NCBI RefSeq assembly: GCF_900290235.1
Contig: NZ_OLMK01000018.1
Coordinates: forward strand, 62,001 to 126,000
Direction of reading: 5' to 3'
Source of the DNA: Streptomyces sp. MA5143a
GTDB taxonomy: Bacteria; Actinomycetota; Actinomycetes; Streptomycetales; Streptomycetaceae
Length of the DNA stretch: 64,000 nucleotides
The position numbers were made by a program, and so were the translations under genes. Within the stretch, counting starts at the first letter, position 1; the number at the start of each line of letters is the position of its first letter. Of the stretch, positions 36,210 through 47,155 are shown one piece after another. The notes under the pieces were generated by a model that was given only the letters and a program-made list of their open reading frames with translations, made no database searches and was not told the DNA's origin.

Positions 36210-36869
36210 GTGAGCTGGTTCGACAACATGATGGACAAACTGGAGGACGTTCTGGAGGCGGGCGACCCGGACCGTCTGTGGACGGACTTCCTGGGGGCGA
36301 GCCACGACGTCTACGTCGCCGAGGAGGCGCTCCGGGAGGCCGAGGAGAAGCTGGCGGCCGCCCGGGAGCGCGCCCTGGAGGGCGATCTGGCGCCGGCACT
36401 CAAGAAGGAGATGCGCAGGGGCAGGCACACCCTGTCCGTGCTGGACCTGCTGCGCGAGGTGGGCGGCGACCACCCGGACCTGGTCCTCGCCCTGCTCCCC
36501 GAGCTGTACGACTGCTGTCTGGGCGTCAACAAGACGAGCATCTGGGGCCGAGAGATCCTGCACGCCCTCGGCCGGGCGACCGACCTCCACGACGCCCTCG
36601 CCCCGCTGGTCACCGGCACCCTGAACGACGACGACGAACTGTCGGACGTCTTCGCGATGAACGGCCTCGGCATGCTCCTCGACGACATCGGCGACACCCG
36701 CCTCCTGGCCCGGTGGCGCGAGGCGGTCCGCACATCACCGGACGCCGACGTACGCGACCTCGCGGACGACGACGACCCGGACGAGGAGACACCCGAAGAG
36801 ACACCCGAAGAGACACCCGAGGAGACACCCGGGGAGCAACCGCCCGGCCGGGCGCGCCCCCGGGGTTAG
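36210..36869 (+). CDS. Uncharacterised protein with acidic ETPEE repeat tail
   Basis: The protein has 219 residues and starts with GTG at 36210 after AGGGGG. It is mostly helical, with a possible coiled coil at about 30-60 (EEALREAEEKLAAARERALE). The middle resembles HEAT-like helices (LLREVGGDHPDLVLALLPEL). An acidic, repetitive C-terminus (DDDDPDEETPEE repeated) ends the protein. I do not recognise the family. It follows the MMPL gene by about 40 bp and may be cotranscribed. It converges with rsmB, with only 17 bp between the stops. Confidence 0.75.
   Translation: MSWFDNMMDKLEDVLEAGDPDRLWTDFLGASHDVYVAEEALREAEEKLAAARERALEGDLAPALKKEMRRGRHTLSVLDLLREVGGDHPDLVLALLPELYDCCLGVNKTSIWGREILHALGRATDLHDALAPLVTGTLNDDDELSDVFAMNGLGMLLDDIGDTRLLARWREAVRTSPDADVRDLADDDDPDEETPEETPEETPEETPGEQPPGRARPRG
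36783..36830 (+). repeat. In-frame 12-bp tandem repeat (E-E-T-P)
   Basis: There are four copies of GARGAGACACCC, in phase with the reading frame, giving an acidic EETP repeat at the C-terminus of the preceding protein. Copy number is likely variable between strains. Confidence 0.8.
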
Positions 36870-36886
36870 ACGGCGGAACCCGGCGT

Positions 36887-38317
36887 TCAGGCGGTGCGGC
36901 GGATCAGCGCCAGGTACATCGCGTCCGTGCCGTGCAGATGCGGCCACAGCTGGACGTCGGGTCCCTCACCGAGCGCCGGTACGCCCTCCAGCATGGGCCG
37001 GGCGTCGATGAGGTCGGCCGCGTCGCCGTACTGCTTGAGGACGTCCGAGACGACCGCACGGGTCTCGGCGAGGTGCGGCGAACAGGTCGCGTACCCGACG
37101 ACACCCCCGACCCGTACGGACTCCAACGCGGTCTTCAGCAGGGCCCGTTGCAGCGGGGCGAAGTTGTCGAGGTCGTCGGGGCGGCGCCGCCAGCGCGCCT
37201 CGGGCCGCCGTCGCAGCGCCCCCAGACCCGTGCAGGGGACGTCCATCAGCACCCGGTCGAAGGAGCCGGGCCGCCACGGCGGACGCGTACCGTCGGCCGC
37301 GATCACCTGGTACGGCCCGGGGTTGCCGTCGAGCGCCTTTGCGACCAGACCGGCGCGGTGCGGCTGCTTCTCGGAGGCGAGCAGGACGGCACCGCGTTCG
37401 GCGGCGAGCGCGGCCAGCAGCGCGGCCTTGCCACCGGGTCCGGCGCACCCGTCCAGCCAGGCCCGGTCGGGCCCGTCGAGCGGCGCGTTCGCGAGGGCCA
37501 GCGCCACGAGCTGGCTGCCCTCGTCCTGCACACCGGCACGGCCTTCCCGTACGGCGTCGACGGCCCCCGGCTCGCCGCCCTCGGTGAGCCGCACGGCGTA
37601 GGGCGACCAGCGCCCCGGCATCGCGGAGTCCTCCCGGAGCAGTTCCTCGGTGGTGGCCCGGCCCGGCCGGGCGACCAGCGTGACCTCGGGCCGCTCGTTG
37701 TCCGCCTCCAGCAGGTCCTCGATCCCGGCCCGACCGCCGCCGAGCGAGTCCCAGAGCGCGGAGACGACCCATCGGGGGTGCGAGTGCACGACGGCGAGGT
37801 GGTCCTCGGGGTCGTCGTCGTACGGCGGCGCGACCCGCTCCAGCCAGCCGTCGAGGTCGTGCTGGGCGATCTTCCGCAGTACGGCGTTCACGAACTTGGC
37901 GCGGCCGTCGCCGAGCACGACCCGCGCGAGGTCCACGGACGCGGAGACGGCCGCGTGCGTCGGGATGCGCGTCCCGAGCAGCTGGTGCGCGCCCAGGCTC
38001 AGCACGTCCAGCACCGGCGGGTCGACCTCGCGCAGCGGCCGGTCCACGCACTCGGCGATCACCGCGTCGTAGGTCCCCTGCCGGCGCAGTGTCCCGTACA
38101 CCAGCTCGGTCGCCAGCGCCGCGTCCCGCGCGTCGAAGGCGTCGGGTCCCTCCTTCTCCCGTGCCTTCCGCAGCAGCGGCGGCAGGACGAGATTCGCGTA
38201 CGCGTCCCGCTCGTCGACGGCCCGCAACGCCTCGAAGGCGAGGAGGCGGACGGGGTCCTTCTGGGGCCGTCGGTACGGCTTGCCCGGCTTACGGGGAGGG
38301 CGGGACTGCTCACTCAC
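36887..38317 (-). CDS. rsmB: 16S rRNA (cytosine-967-C5) methyltransferase (RsmB)
   Basis: The protein has 476 residues. An N-terminal NusB-like RNA-binding domain covers residues ~22-165. A SAM-dependent m5C methyltransferase domain follows: DGCAGPGGKAALLA binds SAM, MDVPCTGLGALRRRPEARWR carries the PC catalytic cysteine, and GYATCSPHLAET carries the second cysteine. It starts with GTG 90 bp after the fmt stop; fmt-rsmB is a common bacterial pairing. Confidence 0.96.
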   Translation of the reverse strand: MSEQSRPPRKPGKPYRRPQKDPVRLLAFEALRAVDERDAYANLVLPPLLRKAREKEGPDAFDARDAALATELVYGTLRRQGTYDAVIAECVDRPLREVDPPVLDVLSLGAHQLLGTRIPTHAAVSASVDLARVVLGDGRAKFVNAVLRKIAQHDLDGWLERVAPPYDDDPEDHLAVVHSHPRWVVSALWDSLGGGRAGIEDLLEADNERPEVTLVARPGRATTEELLREDSAMPGRWSPYAVRLTEGGEPGAVDAVREGRAGVQDEGSQLVALALANAPLDGPDRAWLDGCAGPGGKAALLAALAAERGAVLLASEKQPHRAGLVAKALDGNPGPYQVIAADGTRPPWRPGSFDRVLMDVPCTGLGALRRRPEARWRRRPDDLDNFAPLQRALLKTALESVRVGGVVGYATCSPHLAETRAVVSDVLKQYGDAADLIDARPMLEGVPALGEGPDVQLWPHLHGTDAMYLALIRRTA

Positions 38318-38407
38318 GAAAAAGGTGCTCCGGATAAGGGATGAGATGCCACGACCAGCGTACGACGCGGGTCGGACGTGCGGTGGGGGCGCCGAGGAGC
38401 TGTCTCT

Positions 38408-40293
<1,886 letters not shown>

Positions 40294-40306
40294 CGACACC
40301 CGGACC

Positions 40307-40330
40307 GCCTCCCGGCCCCCACCGGGAGGC
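40307..40330 (+). terminator. Hairpin after the HTH gene
   Basis: GCCTCCCGG-N6-CCGGGAGGC is a perfect 9-bp stem 13 nt past the stop of the HTH gene. There is no U-run; the convergent priA transcript also ends nearby. Confidence 0.6.
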
Positions 40331-40370
40331 AACGCCGTACGTCGGGCGGCGGCGCCCTGACGAGGCCCCG

Positions 40371-40413
40371 CGCTCCCCCGCTCCCCCCGCTCCCCCGCTC
40401 CCCCCGCTCCCCG
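40371..40413. repeat. Short CGCTCCCC(C)C microsatellite
   Basis: Five CGCTCCCCC/CGCTCCCCCC steps in a row lie in the gap between the HTH gene and priA. It is low-complexity, with no coding potential in support. Confidence 0.7.
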
Positions 40414-40435
40414 GATCCTGACTCCCTGAGCCTCC

Positions 40436-42586
40436 TCACCCGATGTCGAGGGGATCCACCCGGATCCGCACCCCCTCGCCGCCCCCACGCGCCATCCGCG
40501 CGGCCTGCGCGGTCTTCAGCGCGGCGGCCAGCGCCGCACCGCTCCCCGGCGGCACCCGGATCAACGCCCGCTCCCACGCCTCCCCCGGCGGCGGTGCCCC
40601 CACCCGCCGGGCCCGCCCGGTCTCCACGACGGGCAACGGCACGGGCCCCAACACCTCCGCGTCCGGGGGCAGTTCCACGCCGCCCAGGAAGTCGGCCACC
40701 GCCTGGGCCGTACCCGACACGGCCGCCATCCGGGACACCGGCGGAAACCCCAGCTCGGCACGGTCAGCGAGCTCCCGCACCGCGTGCCCCACCGGATCCC
40801 ACCGTACGAGCGCCTGCACGGGCCGCAGCGTCGGTTCGGCGACCACGACGACCGTGCCGCCCGCCCCCTGGTTCCGCACGAGCGCGGCCGCCCCGATCCA
40901 CCGGCGCAGCGCCTCCTCCCCGGCCCGCAGATCCGGGCGCCCGAGCATGGCCCAGCCGTCGAGCAGCAGAGCGGCCGCGTACCCGCCCTCGGCGACCGGT
41001 TCGGCGCCGGGTGTACTCACGACCAGCGCGGGCGTCCCCGGCACGGTGTCGAGCACGTGTTCCCGCCCGGAGGTCCGCACCGGCACGGCGGGAAAAGCCC
41101 GCCCCAACTCCTCGGCGGTACGCCGCGCCCCCACGACCTGGGCCCTGAGCCGGCGGCTCCCGCACTCCGGGCAGCGCCAGCCCTCCTCCTCACGCCCGCA
41201 CCATCCGCACACCAAGGCACCGGCACCCTCCCGCGCCTCCAACGGCCCCGCGCAGTGCCGGCACCGGGCGGGCTCCCGGCACTGCGCACAGGCCATCCTC
41301 GGCACATATCCACGCCGGGGCACCTGGACGAGGACGGGCCCGTCCCGCAGCCCGTCCCGGGCGACCTGCCAGGCGAGGCTGGGCAGACGCGCGGCCCGGG
41401 CCGCCTCGTCGCGCGCCAAGTCCCCGTCCCCGACGGTCCGCACCAGCGGCGCGACGGCCCGCACCTGCTCCCTGGTGGCGACGATCGGCGCGGCCCACCC
41501 GCTCTCGACGAGCTGGGCGGCCTCCACGGTGCAGCTCCAACTCCCCAGCAGGAAAGCGCCCTTGTCCCGAGTCGCCCGCAGCTCCAGCACCTCCCGCACA
41601 TGCGGGAAGGGGGCGTTGTCATCGCTGTGGCCGGCGTCGCCGTCGTCCCAGACGACGACCAGTCCCAGGTTCCGCACGGGGGCGAACATGGCGGCCCGGG
41701 TCCCGACGACGGCCCGTACCGCTCCCCGCCGCACCGCCAGCCACTCCCGGTACCGCCGCTCCTGCCCCGCGTCGGCGGTCAGCAGCGCGTGCTGCCCCTC
41801 CCCCAGCAGCTCCCGGAGAGCCTCGTCGACCCGCGCGGCGGGCCGCCCCGCCGGTACGACGACGAGCGCGCCCCGCCCGGAGGCCAGGGCCGCCTGGACG
41901 GCCCGCCCGATCTCCTCCGCCCAGTCGGGACCCGGCAGGGCGGTCCACACGGCACGCGGCGAACGACCGGCGGCCAGCGCCCGCAGAAACTCCGGGCCCC
42001 GCGCGTACCTCGCCCAGGACCCCGGTTCCGGAGCGGCCGGAGCGGGCGGCGGCGCACCCGCCTCGGCCGCCTCGGCCCGACCGTGGCGCGGCGGCACGGC
42101 CAGCTGAAGCACATCCGCGAGGCTCCCGGCGTACCGGTCCGCCACCGCCCGTGCGAGCCCCAGCAGCTCCGGGCTCAGCACCGGCTCCGGCGACACCACC
42201 TGGGCGAGCGCGGCCAAGGGCCCCGCGTAGTCCGACTCGGCGACCCGCTCGACGAGGAACCCGTCGATCAGCGAGCCGCCCTCCCGCCGCCCCTCCCGGA
42301 CATTGCGCCCCCCGGCCCCGAAACGCACCCGCACCCGCACCCCCGGCTGCGCGACGGCGTCCAGTTCCTCGGGCACGGCGTAGTCGAAGTACCGGTCGAG
42401 ATGCAGCACCCCTTTGTCGACCAGCACCCGGGCAACCGGCAGCTCCTTCGCCAGGGCGGCCCCCCGCCACGTCCGCGGCTTGGCCCGCGGCGCCCTGGCC
42501 TTCTTCACGGCCTCCCGAATGAGCGCGAGCTGCTCCGGCCCCGCACCCCCCGCGTCACCACCACGCGTCCCGTCCTCGCTGCTCAC
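40436..42586 (-). CDS. priA: PriA-like primosomal protein N' with degenerate helicase motifs
   Basis: The protein has 716 residues. The N-terminal 3'BD domain (VLVDKGVLHLDRYFDYAVPEEL, block 'YFDYAVPEE') and the central zinc module with four CxxC pairs (CAQCREPARCRHC and CGWCGREEEGWRCPEC) are clear. The Walker A region reads ALPGPDWAEE instead of a GxGKT loop, and the DEEH box reads DDGDAGHSDD, so ATP-driven helicase activity is probably lost. Actinobacterial PriA proteins are known to be like this. It should act as a replication-restart scaffold. The start GTG at 42586 (MSSEDGT) is preferred to a longer frame. Confidence 0.93.
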   Translation of the reverse strand: MSSEDGTRGGDAGGAGPEQLALIREAVKKARAPRAKPRTWRGAALAKELPVARVLVDKGVLHLDRYFDYAVPEELDAVAQPGVRVRVRFGAGGRNVREGRREGGSLIDGFLVERVAESDYAGPLAALAQVVSPEPVLSPELLGLARAVADRYAGSLADVLQLAVPPRHGRAEAAEAGAPPPAPAAPEPGSWARYARGPEFLRALAAGRSPRAVWTALPGPDWAEEIGRAVQAALASGRGALVVVPAGRPAARVDEALRELLGEGQHALLTADAGQERRYREWLAVRRGAVRAVVGTRAAMFAPVRNLGLVVVWDDGDAGHSDDNAPFPHVREVLELRATRDKGAFLLGSWSCTVEAAQLVESGWAAPIVATREQVRAVAPLVRTVGDGDLARDEAARAARLPSLAWQVARDGLRDGPVLVQVPRRGYVPRMACAQCREPARCRHCAGPLEAREGAGALVCGWCGREEEGWRCPECGSRRLRAQVVGARRTAEELGRAFPAVPVRTSGREHVLDTVPGTPALVVSTPGAEPVAEGGYAAALLLDGWAMLGRPDLRAGEEALRRWIGAAALVRNQGAGGTVVVVAEPTLRPVQALVRWDPVGHAVRELADRAELGFPPVSRMAAVSGTAQAVADFLGGVELPPDAEVLGPVPLPVVETGRARRVGAPPPGEAWERALIRVPPGSGAALAAALKTAQAARMARGGGEGVRIRVDPLDIG

Positions 42587-42615
42587 GCCGGTATTCTCCC
42601 AAACCCCACTGACAA

Positions 42616-42656
42616 CCGAGGGCGCCCGCCGGTCCGGGATCGGCGGGCGCCCTCGG
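42616..42656 (-). terminator. 16-bp perfect hairpin between metK and priA
   Basis: CCGAGGGCGCCCGCCG and its exact complement surround a 9-nt loop. It is one of the longest perfect stems in the window and lies about 75 nt past the metK stop and just upstream of the priA start. Confidence 0.75.
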
Positions 42657-42669
42657 CCCGGTGACAACG

Positions 42670-42707
42670 CCGAGGCCCGGCGCCCCCAAGGGGACGCCGG
42701 GCCTCGG
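42670..42707 (-). terminator. 13-bp hairpin, first of two after metK
   Basis: CCGAGGCCCGGCG and CGCCGGGCCTCGG pair perfectly around a 12-nt loop, 23 nt past the metK stop. Together with the hairpin at 42616-42656 it makes a tandem terminator. Confidence 0.7.
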
Positions 42708-42729
42708 AACGAACCGCGGGTTCCGCGTG

Positions 42730-43938
42730 CTACAGACCCGCCGCCTCGCGGAGGGCGTCGACGCGGTCCGTGCGCTCCCACGTGAAGTCGGGGAGCTCAC
42801 GGCCGAAGTGGCCGTACGCGGCGGTCTGGCCGTAGATCGGGCGGAGCAGGTCGAGGTCGCGGATGATCGCGGCGGGGCGGAGGTCGAAGACCTCGTCGAT
42901 CGCCTTCTCGATCTTGTCCGTGTCGATCTTGGCGGTGCCGAAGGTCTCGACGAAGAGACCGACGGGCTCGGCCTTGCCGATGGCGTAGGCGACCTGGACC
43001 TCGCAGCGGGAGGCGAGGCCCGCGGCGACCACGTTCTTGGCGACCCAGCGCATCGCGTACGCGGCGGAGCGGTCGACCTTGGACGGGTCCTTGCCGGAGA
43101 AGGCGCCGCCGCCGTGACGGGCCATGCCGCCGTACGTGTCGATGATGATCTTGCGGCCGGTGAGGCCGGCGTCGCCCATGGGGCCGCCGATCTCGAAGCG
43201 GCCGGTCGGGTTGACCAGGAGGCGGTAGCCCTCGGTGTCCAGCTTGATGCCGTCGTCGAGGAGGGCCTTCAGCTCCGGCTCCACCACGAACTCGCGGATG
43301 TCCGGGGCGAGCAGCGACTCCAGGTCGATGTCGCTGGCGTGCTGCGAGGAGACGACGACCGTGTCGAGGCGGACCGCCTTGTCACCGTCGTACTCGATGG
43401 TGACCTGGGTCTTGCCGTCGGGACGCAGGTACGGGATGGTGCCGTTCTTGCGGACCTCGGACAGGCGCTTGGACAGACGGTGCGCCAGGAAGATCGGCAG
43501 CGGCATCAGCGTCGGCGTCTCGTCCGTCGCGTAGCCGAACATCAGGCCCTGGTCGCCGGCGCCCTGGCGGTCCAGCTCGTCCTCGTCGCCCTCGACCCGG
43601 TTCTCGTACGCCGTGTCGACACCCTGCGCGATGTCCGGGGACTGCGAGCCGATCGACACCGACACACCACAGGACGCGCCGTCGAAGCCCTTCTTCGACG
43701 AGTCGTAGCCGATGGCCAGGATCGTGTCGCGGACGAGCTGGGCGATCGGCGCGTAGGCCTTGGTCGTGACCTCGCCGGCCACGTGCACCAGGCCGGTCGT
43801 GATGAGCGTCTCCACCGCGACACGGGACGTGGGGTCCTCGCGCAGCAGTGCATCGAGAATGGCATCGCTGATCTGGTCAGCGATCTTGTCGGGGTGACCC
43901 TCGGTCACGGACTCCGAGGTGAACAGGCGACGGGACAC
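42730..43938 (-). CDS. metK: S-adenosylmethionine synthetase
   Basis: The protein has 402 residues. It makes SAM from methionine and ATP. Signatures: [34 protein letters not shown] and [16 protein letters not shown]. The start is GTG at 43938 (VSRRLFTSE), after AGGGAGC; the longer frame upstream has no family similarity. Two strong hairpins follow it. I found no SAM riboswitch in the 240-bp region upstream. Confidence 0.98.
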   Translation of the reverse strand: MSRRLFTSESVTEGHPDKIADQISDAILDALLREDPTSRVAVETLITTGLVHVAGEVTTKAYAPIAQLVRDTILAIGYDSSKKGFDGASCGVSVSIGSQSPDIAQGVDTAYENRVEGDEDELDRQGAGDQGLMFGYATDETPTLMPLPIFLAHRLSKRLSEVRKNGTIPYLRPDGKTQVTIEYDGDKAVRLDTVVVSSQHASDIDLESLLAPDIREFVVEPELKALLDDGIKLDTEGYRLLVNPTGRFEIGGPMGDAGLTGRKIIIDTYGGMARHGGGAFSGKDPSKVDRSAAYAMRWVAKNVVAAGLASRCEVQVAYAIGKAEPVGLFVETFGTAKIDTDKIEKAIDEVFDLRPAAIIRDLDLLRPIYGQTAAYGHFGRELPDFTWERTDRVDALREAAGL

Positions 43939-44178
43939 AACGCTCCCTGTGGTTGCAGCGGCTGCTGGCTGATCATTGGCGGACGGGACGGGGGCTGCGC
44001 CCGGCGTCGTCCTTGAACAGTTTATCGGTCGGTCTCGACCACCGGCCCACCCGTCTCGCCTCTCGGGAGCTCTGTGACCTGCGGCACGTGCATTCTGCCC
44101 AATGGCCGTCGCTGTCCGCCAGGGTCGCCACACCCCTAAGTTGCGGACTGTTCACGGTCCGTGGCGCGAATGGAGCAG

Positions 44179-45381
44179 TCAGCCCAGTCGGCGCACGACC
44201 AGATCCCACACCGTGTCGGCCAGGGCTTCCTTCGGACCGTGGGGTACGGCCGTCTCGCTCCCGTCGGCTCCCAGCACCACGGCCTCGTTCTCCTCGGAGC
44301 CGAAGGTCTTGCGTTCCCCCACCTCGTTCACCACGAGGAGGTCGCAGCCCTTGCGCGCCAGTTTGGCCCGGCCGTTGGCGAGGACGTCGTCGGTCTCCGC
44401 GGCGAAACCGACGACCAGTTGCTCCGGACGGGGGCGGTCGGCCGCTATCTCGGCGAGGATGTCCGGATTACGAACCAGGACGATCGGCTCGGGGTCCTGG
44501 CCGTCCTTCTTCTTGATCTTGCCGGTGGCGTAGGTCTCCGGGCGGAAGTCCGCCACGGCGGCCGCCATCACCACCACGTCCGCGTCCGGCGCCGCCTTGA
44601 GCACCGCCTCGCGCAGCTGGACCGCCGTGCCGACGCGGACGACGTCCACGCCCGCCGGGTCCGGCAACCCCGTGTTCGCCTCGATCAGTGTGACCCGGGC
44701 GCCTCGGGCCGCGGCCGTGCGGGCGAGGGCGTACCCCTGCTTGCCCGACGAGCGGTTGCCGAGGAAGCGGACGGGGTCGAGGGGCTCCCGGGTGCCGCCG
44801 GCGCTGACCACGACGTGCCGTCCGGCGAGGTCCGGCCCGGCGGTGCCGCGGGCGAGCACCCGACGGCAGACCTCGAAGATCTCGGCGGGGTCGGGCAGCC
44901 GGCCCTTGCCGGTGTCGACGCCGGTCAGCCGGCCCACGGCCGGGTCGATGACGAGGGCGCCGCGGCGGCGCAGCGTCGCCACGTTCTCCTGGGTGGCGGG
45001 GTGCTCCCACATCTCGGTGTGCATCGCGGGGGCGAACACGACGGGGCAGCGGGCGGTGAGCAGGGTGTTGGTCAGCAGGTCGTCGGCGAGGCCGTGGGCG
45101 GCCTTGGCGAGCATGTCGGCCGTCGCCGGGGCCACGACGACGAGATCGGCCTCCTGGCCGATGCGGACGTGGGGCACCTCGTGGACGCCGTCCCAGACCT
45201 CGGTGGAGACCGGGTTGCCGGAGAGCGCGGACCAGGTGGCGGCACCGACGAAGTGCAGCGCGGAGTCGGTCGGCACGACCCGCACGTCATGCCCGGACTC
45301 GGTCAGCCGGCGCAGCAGCTCGCACGCCTTGTAGGCGGCGATGCCACCACTGACCCCCAGAACGACCTTCGGCTTGCCCAC
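44179..45381 (-). CDS. coaBC: Bifunctional phosphopantothenoylcysteine decarboxylase/synthetase
   Basis: The protein has 400 residues. It performs two steps of coenzyme A synthesis. The N-terminal CoaC flavoprotein domain (LGVSGGIAAYKACELLRRL, then TLLTARCPVVFAPAMHTEMW) carries the FMN-binding and active-site segments. The C-terminal CoaB domain (VVSAGGTREPLDPVRFLGNRSSGKQGYALA, block GNRSSGKQG) binds CTP. GTG at 45381 follows GGGGAGG. It is located between rpoZ and metK. Confidence 0.96.
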   Translation of the reverse strand: MGKPKVVLGVSGGIAAYKACELLRRLTESGHDVRVVPTDSALHFVGAATWSALSGNPVSTEVWDGVHEVPHVRIGQEADLVVVAPATADMLAKAAHGLADDLLTNTLLTARCPVVFAPAMHTEMWEHPATQENVATLRRRGALVIDPAVGRLTGVDTGKGRLPDPAEIFEVCRRVLARGTAGPDLAGRHVVVSAGGTREPLDPVRFLGNRSSGKQGYALARTAAARGARVTLIEANTGLPDPAGVDVVRVGTAVQLREAVLKAAPDADVVVMAAAVADFRPETYATGKIKKKDGQDPEPIVLVRNPDILAEIAADRPRPEQLVVGFAAETDDVLANGRAKLARKGCDLLVVNEVGERKTFGSEENEAVVLGADGSETAVPHGPKEALADTVWDLVVRRLG

Positions 45382-45469
45382 CGGGCCTCCCCGCACTCGA
45401 ACCCGAACCCGAACCTGACAGACGTACACCGCGGCGCGGGAGCGCGTCGGCGTACGCATCCATCACACA

Positions 45470-45504
45470 CCACAGGCCCGACAGTCGCGCTGCCGGGCCT
45501 GTGG
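45470..45504 (-). terminator. 15-bp hairpin after rpoZ
   Basis: CCACAGGCCCGACAG pairs with CTGCCGGGCCTGTGG (one mismatch) around a 5-nt loop. It is 56 nt past the rpoZ stop and 89 bp upstream of coaBC, so it could separate gmk-rpoZ from coaBC-metK transcription. Confidence 0.6.
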
Positions 45505-45559
45505 AAAAACCTACCGCGGTCCGCGGATATGACTATCCGAGGAAACCGTCGTGTGCTGC

Positions 45560-45829
45560 TTACGCGGGGCCGTCGATGGCCTCGGACGTCAGCAGACCCG
45601 CGTTGATCTCGCGCAGGGCGATCGAGAGCGGCTTCTCGTGGACGTGCGTGTCGACGAGGGGACCGACGTACTCGAGGAGACCCTCGCCGAGCTGCGAGTA
45701 GTACGCGTTGATCTGGCGGGCACGCTTGGCCGCGTAGATCACGAGGCTGTACTTCGAGTCCGTGGCCTCGAGGAGCTCGTCGATCGGCGGGTTGATGATG
45801 CCCTCGGGCGCGGAGATGGAAGAGGACAC
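45560..45829 (-). CDS. rpoZ: RNA polymerase omega subunit
   Basis: The protein has 89 residues. It promotes RNA polymerase assembly. [20 protein letters not shown] and the following [12 protein letters not shown] region are the conserved omega core (IDELLE and KYSLV blocks). It lies about 51 bp after gmk, in the standard gmk-rpoZ-coaBC order. Confidence 0.97.
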   Translation of the reverse strand: MSSSISAPEGIINPPIDELLEATDSKYSLVIYAAKRARQINAYYSQLGEGLLEYVGPLVDTHVHEKPLSIALREINAGLLTSEAIDGPA

Positions 45830-45880
45830 GCTCTACCTTCCGATGGATGGGAAAGATTCAGTGTGCATCGTCAGTGACGA

Positions 45881-46474
45881 TCACACAACGTCCATCAAGG
45901 CTAGCAGCTCGCGGGCCACGTCCTCGACGGAGGTGTTGACCAGGGTGACGTCGAACTCCGGCTCGGCCGCCAGTTCGACCTTGGCCGCGTCCAGGCGGCG
46001 TTCGATCACCTCGGGCGGTTCGGTGCCCCGGCCGGTGAGCCGGCGGACCAGCTCGTCCCAGGAGGGCGGAGCCAGGAACACCAGCTGGGCGTCGGGCATG
46101 GTCTCTCGGACCTGCCGGGCGCCCTGGAGGTCGATCTCCAGCAGGACGGGCTCGCCGCGCTCCAGGCGTTCGAGCACGGCGCCCCGTGGGGTGCCGTAGC
46201 GGTTTCCGGCGAACTCGGCCCACTCCAGCAGCTCGCCGTTGGCGATCAGCTTGTCCATCTCGTCGTCGGTGACGAAGAAGTAGTGGACGCCGTCCTTCTC
46301 GCCGGGGCGGGGCTTACGGGTCGTCGCCGACACCGAGAGCCAGACCTCGGGGTGTGCCTTGCGCATATGGGCGACGACCGTGCTCTTGCCGACCCCCGAG
46401 GGGCCGGAGAGCACGGTCAGCCGCGGACGTACGTCCGGGGGCTCGGGGGTCGTCCCCCGGAATGTTGCAGCCAT
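45881..46474 (-). CDS. gmk: Guanylate kinase
   Basis: The protein has 197 residues. It phosphorylates GMP to GDP. The P-loop [11 protein letters not shown], the GMP-binding region [19 protein letters not shown] and the [19 protein letters not shown] segment ([12 protein letters not shown]) are visible. ATG at 46474 begins the protein; the longer upstream frame crosses the sIHF intergenic region. Confidence 0.97.
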   Translation of the reverse strand: MAATFRGTTPEPPDVRPRLTVLSGPSGVGKSTVVAHMRKAHPEVWLSVSATTRKPRPGEKDGVHYFFVTDDEMDKLIANGELLEWAEFAGNRYGTPRGAVLERLERGEPVLLEIDLQGARQVRETMPDAQLVFLAPPSWDELVRRLTGRGTEPPEVIERRLDAAKVELAAEPEFDVTLVNTSVEDVARELLALMDVV

Positions 46475-46532
46475 GCAGCGATTATTCCAGCAATCCCGGA
46501 GTGCCCGGGACTTCCTGTCCGGAGTACCCGGA

Positions 46533-46856
46533 TCAGGAACCGGTGCTGCCGAACTCACGCTCCAGGGATGCGATCTGGTTGGAGCCGAGGCCGCGTACAC
46601 GACGGCTCTCGGAGATGCCGAGTCGCTCCATGATCTGCTTGGCGCGGACCTTGCCCACGCCGGGCAGCGACTCAAGGAGGGCGGAGACCTTCATCTTGCC
46701 GATGACGTCGTTCTCCTGGCCCTGCTTGATGACCTCGTGCAGGGAGGCGCCGGAGTGCTTGAGTCGATTCTTGACCTCGGCCCGCTCCCGGCGAGCCGCG
46801 GCGGCCTTTTCGAGCGCGGCTGCGCGCTGTTCAGGGGTAAGGGGCGGAAGAGCCAC
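46533..46856 (-). CDS. mihF: Actinobacterial integration host factor (sIHF/mIHF)
   Basis: The protein has 107 residues and starts with GTG at 46856 ([11 protein letters not shown]). A long N-terminal helix ([25 protein letters not shown]) is followed by a helix-two-turn-helix DNA-binding region ([20 protein letters not shown]; the LPGVGKVRA loop contacts DNA). This nucleoid protein affects condensation, antibiotic production and sporulation in Streptomyces and is essential in mycobacteria. It lies between gmk and the pyr operon, as in other actinobacteria. Confidence 0.96.
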   Translation of the reverse strand: MALPPLTPEQRAAALEKAAAARRERAEVKNRLKHSGASLHEVIKQGQENDVIGKMKVSALLESLPGVGKVRAKQIMERLGISESRRVRGLGSNQIASLEREFGSTGS

Positions 46857-46925
46857 GCCTACGTCACCTCGGATGTCGAACTGTCGGATACGGACCGGTG
46901 AGGAACCTAGTCGCCCCACACCTGG

Positions 46926-46960
46926 GGAGTACGGGCAACACGCCTGCCCGTTCTCCCCCT
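46926..46960 (-). terminator. 14-bp near-perfect hairpin between pyrF and sIHF
   Basis: GGGGAGTACGGGCA and TGCCCGTTCTCCCC pair with one T-T mismatch around a 7-nt loop, 70 bp upstream of the sIHF start. It probably ends the pyr transcript and isolates sIHF. The rest of the gap (46961-47155) presumably holds the sIHF promoter; I see no clear consensus. Confidence 0.6.
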
Positions 46961-47155
46961 ACTGCCTGGAGGGCGTGGGAGGTGCCCTCACTCGTCGGAG
47001 ACTAGCGGCCAACTCCGCCAGAGTCAGCGAGAACAGCGGAAAAGTCCTGGTCAGCCTCCCTGGAGTCGGACATAAGCCGCATAATGCCCCGGATTTGAGG
47101 ATGTATTCAGACTCAAGCCGTCCGGTAAGCGCCGCCGGAGCACTCATCGGAGGTC

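Noticed and set aside
33823..36399. Long minus-strand frame opposite the MMPL gene
   Set aside because: It is rich in Arg, Gln, Asp and His, crosses rpe and MMPL, and has no family features; antisense shadow.
43939..44178. SAM riboswitch upstream of metK
   Set aside because: Looked for conserved SAM-I/SAM-IV blocks on the minus strand and found none.
46959..47147. 62-codon minus-strand frame between pyrF and sIHF
   Set aside because: No ribosome site or recognisable domain, and it occupies the region needed for the sIHF promoter.
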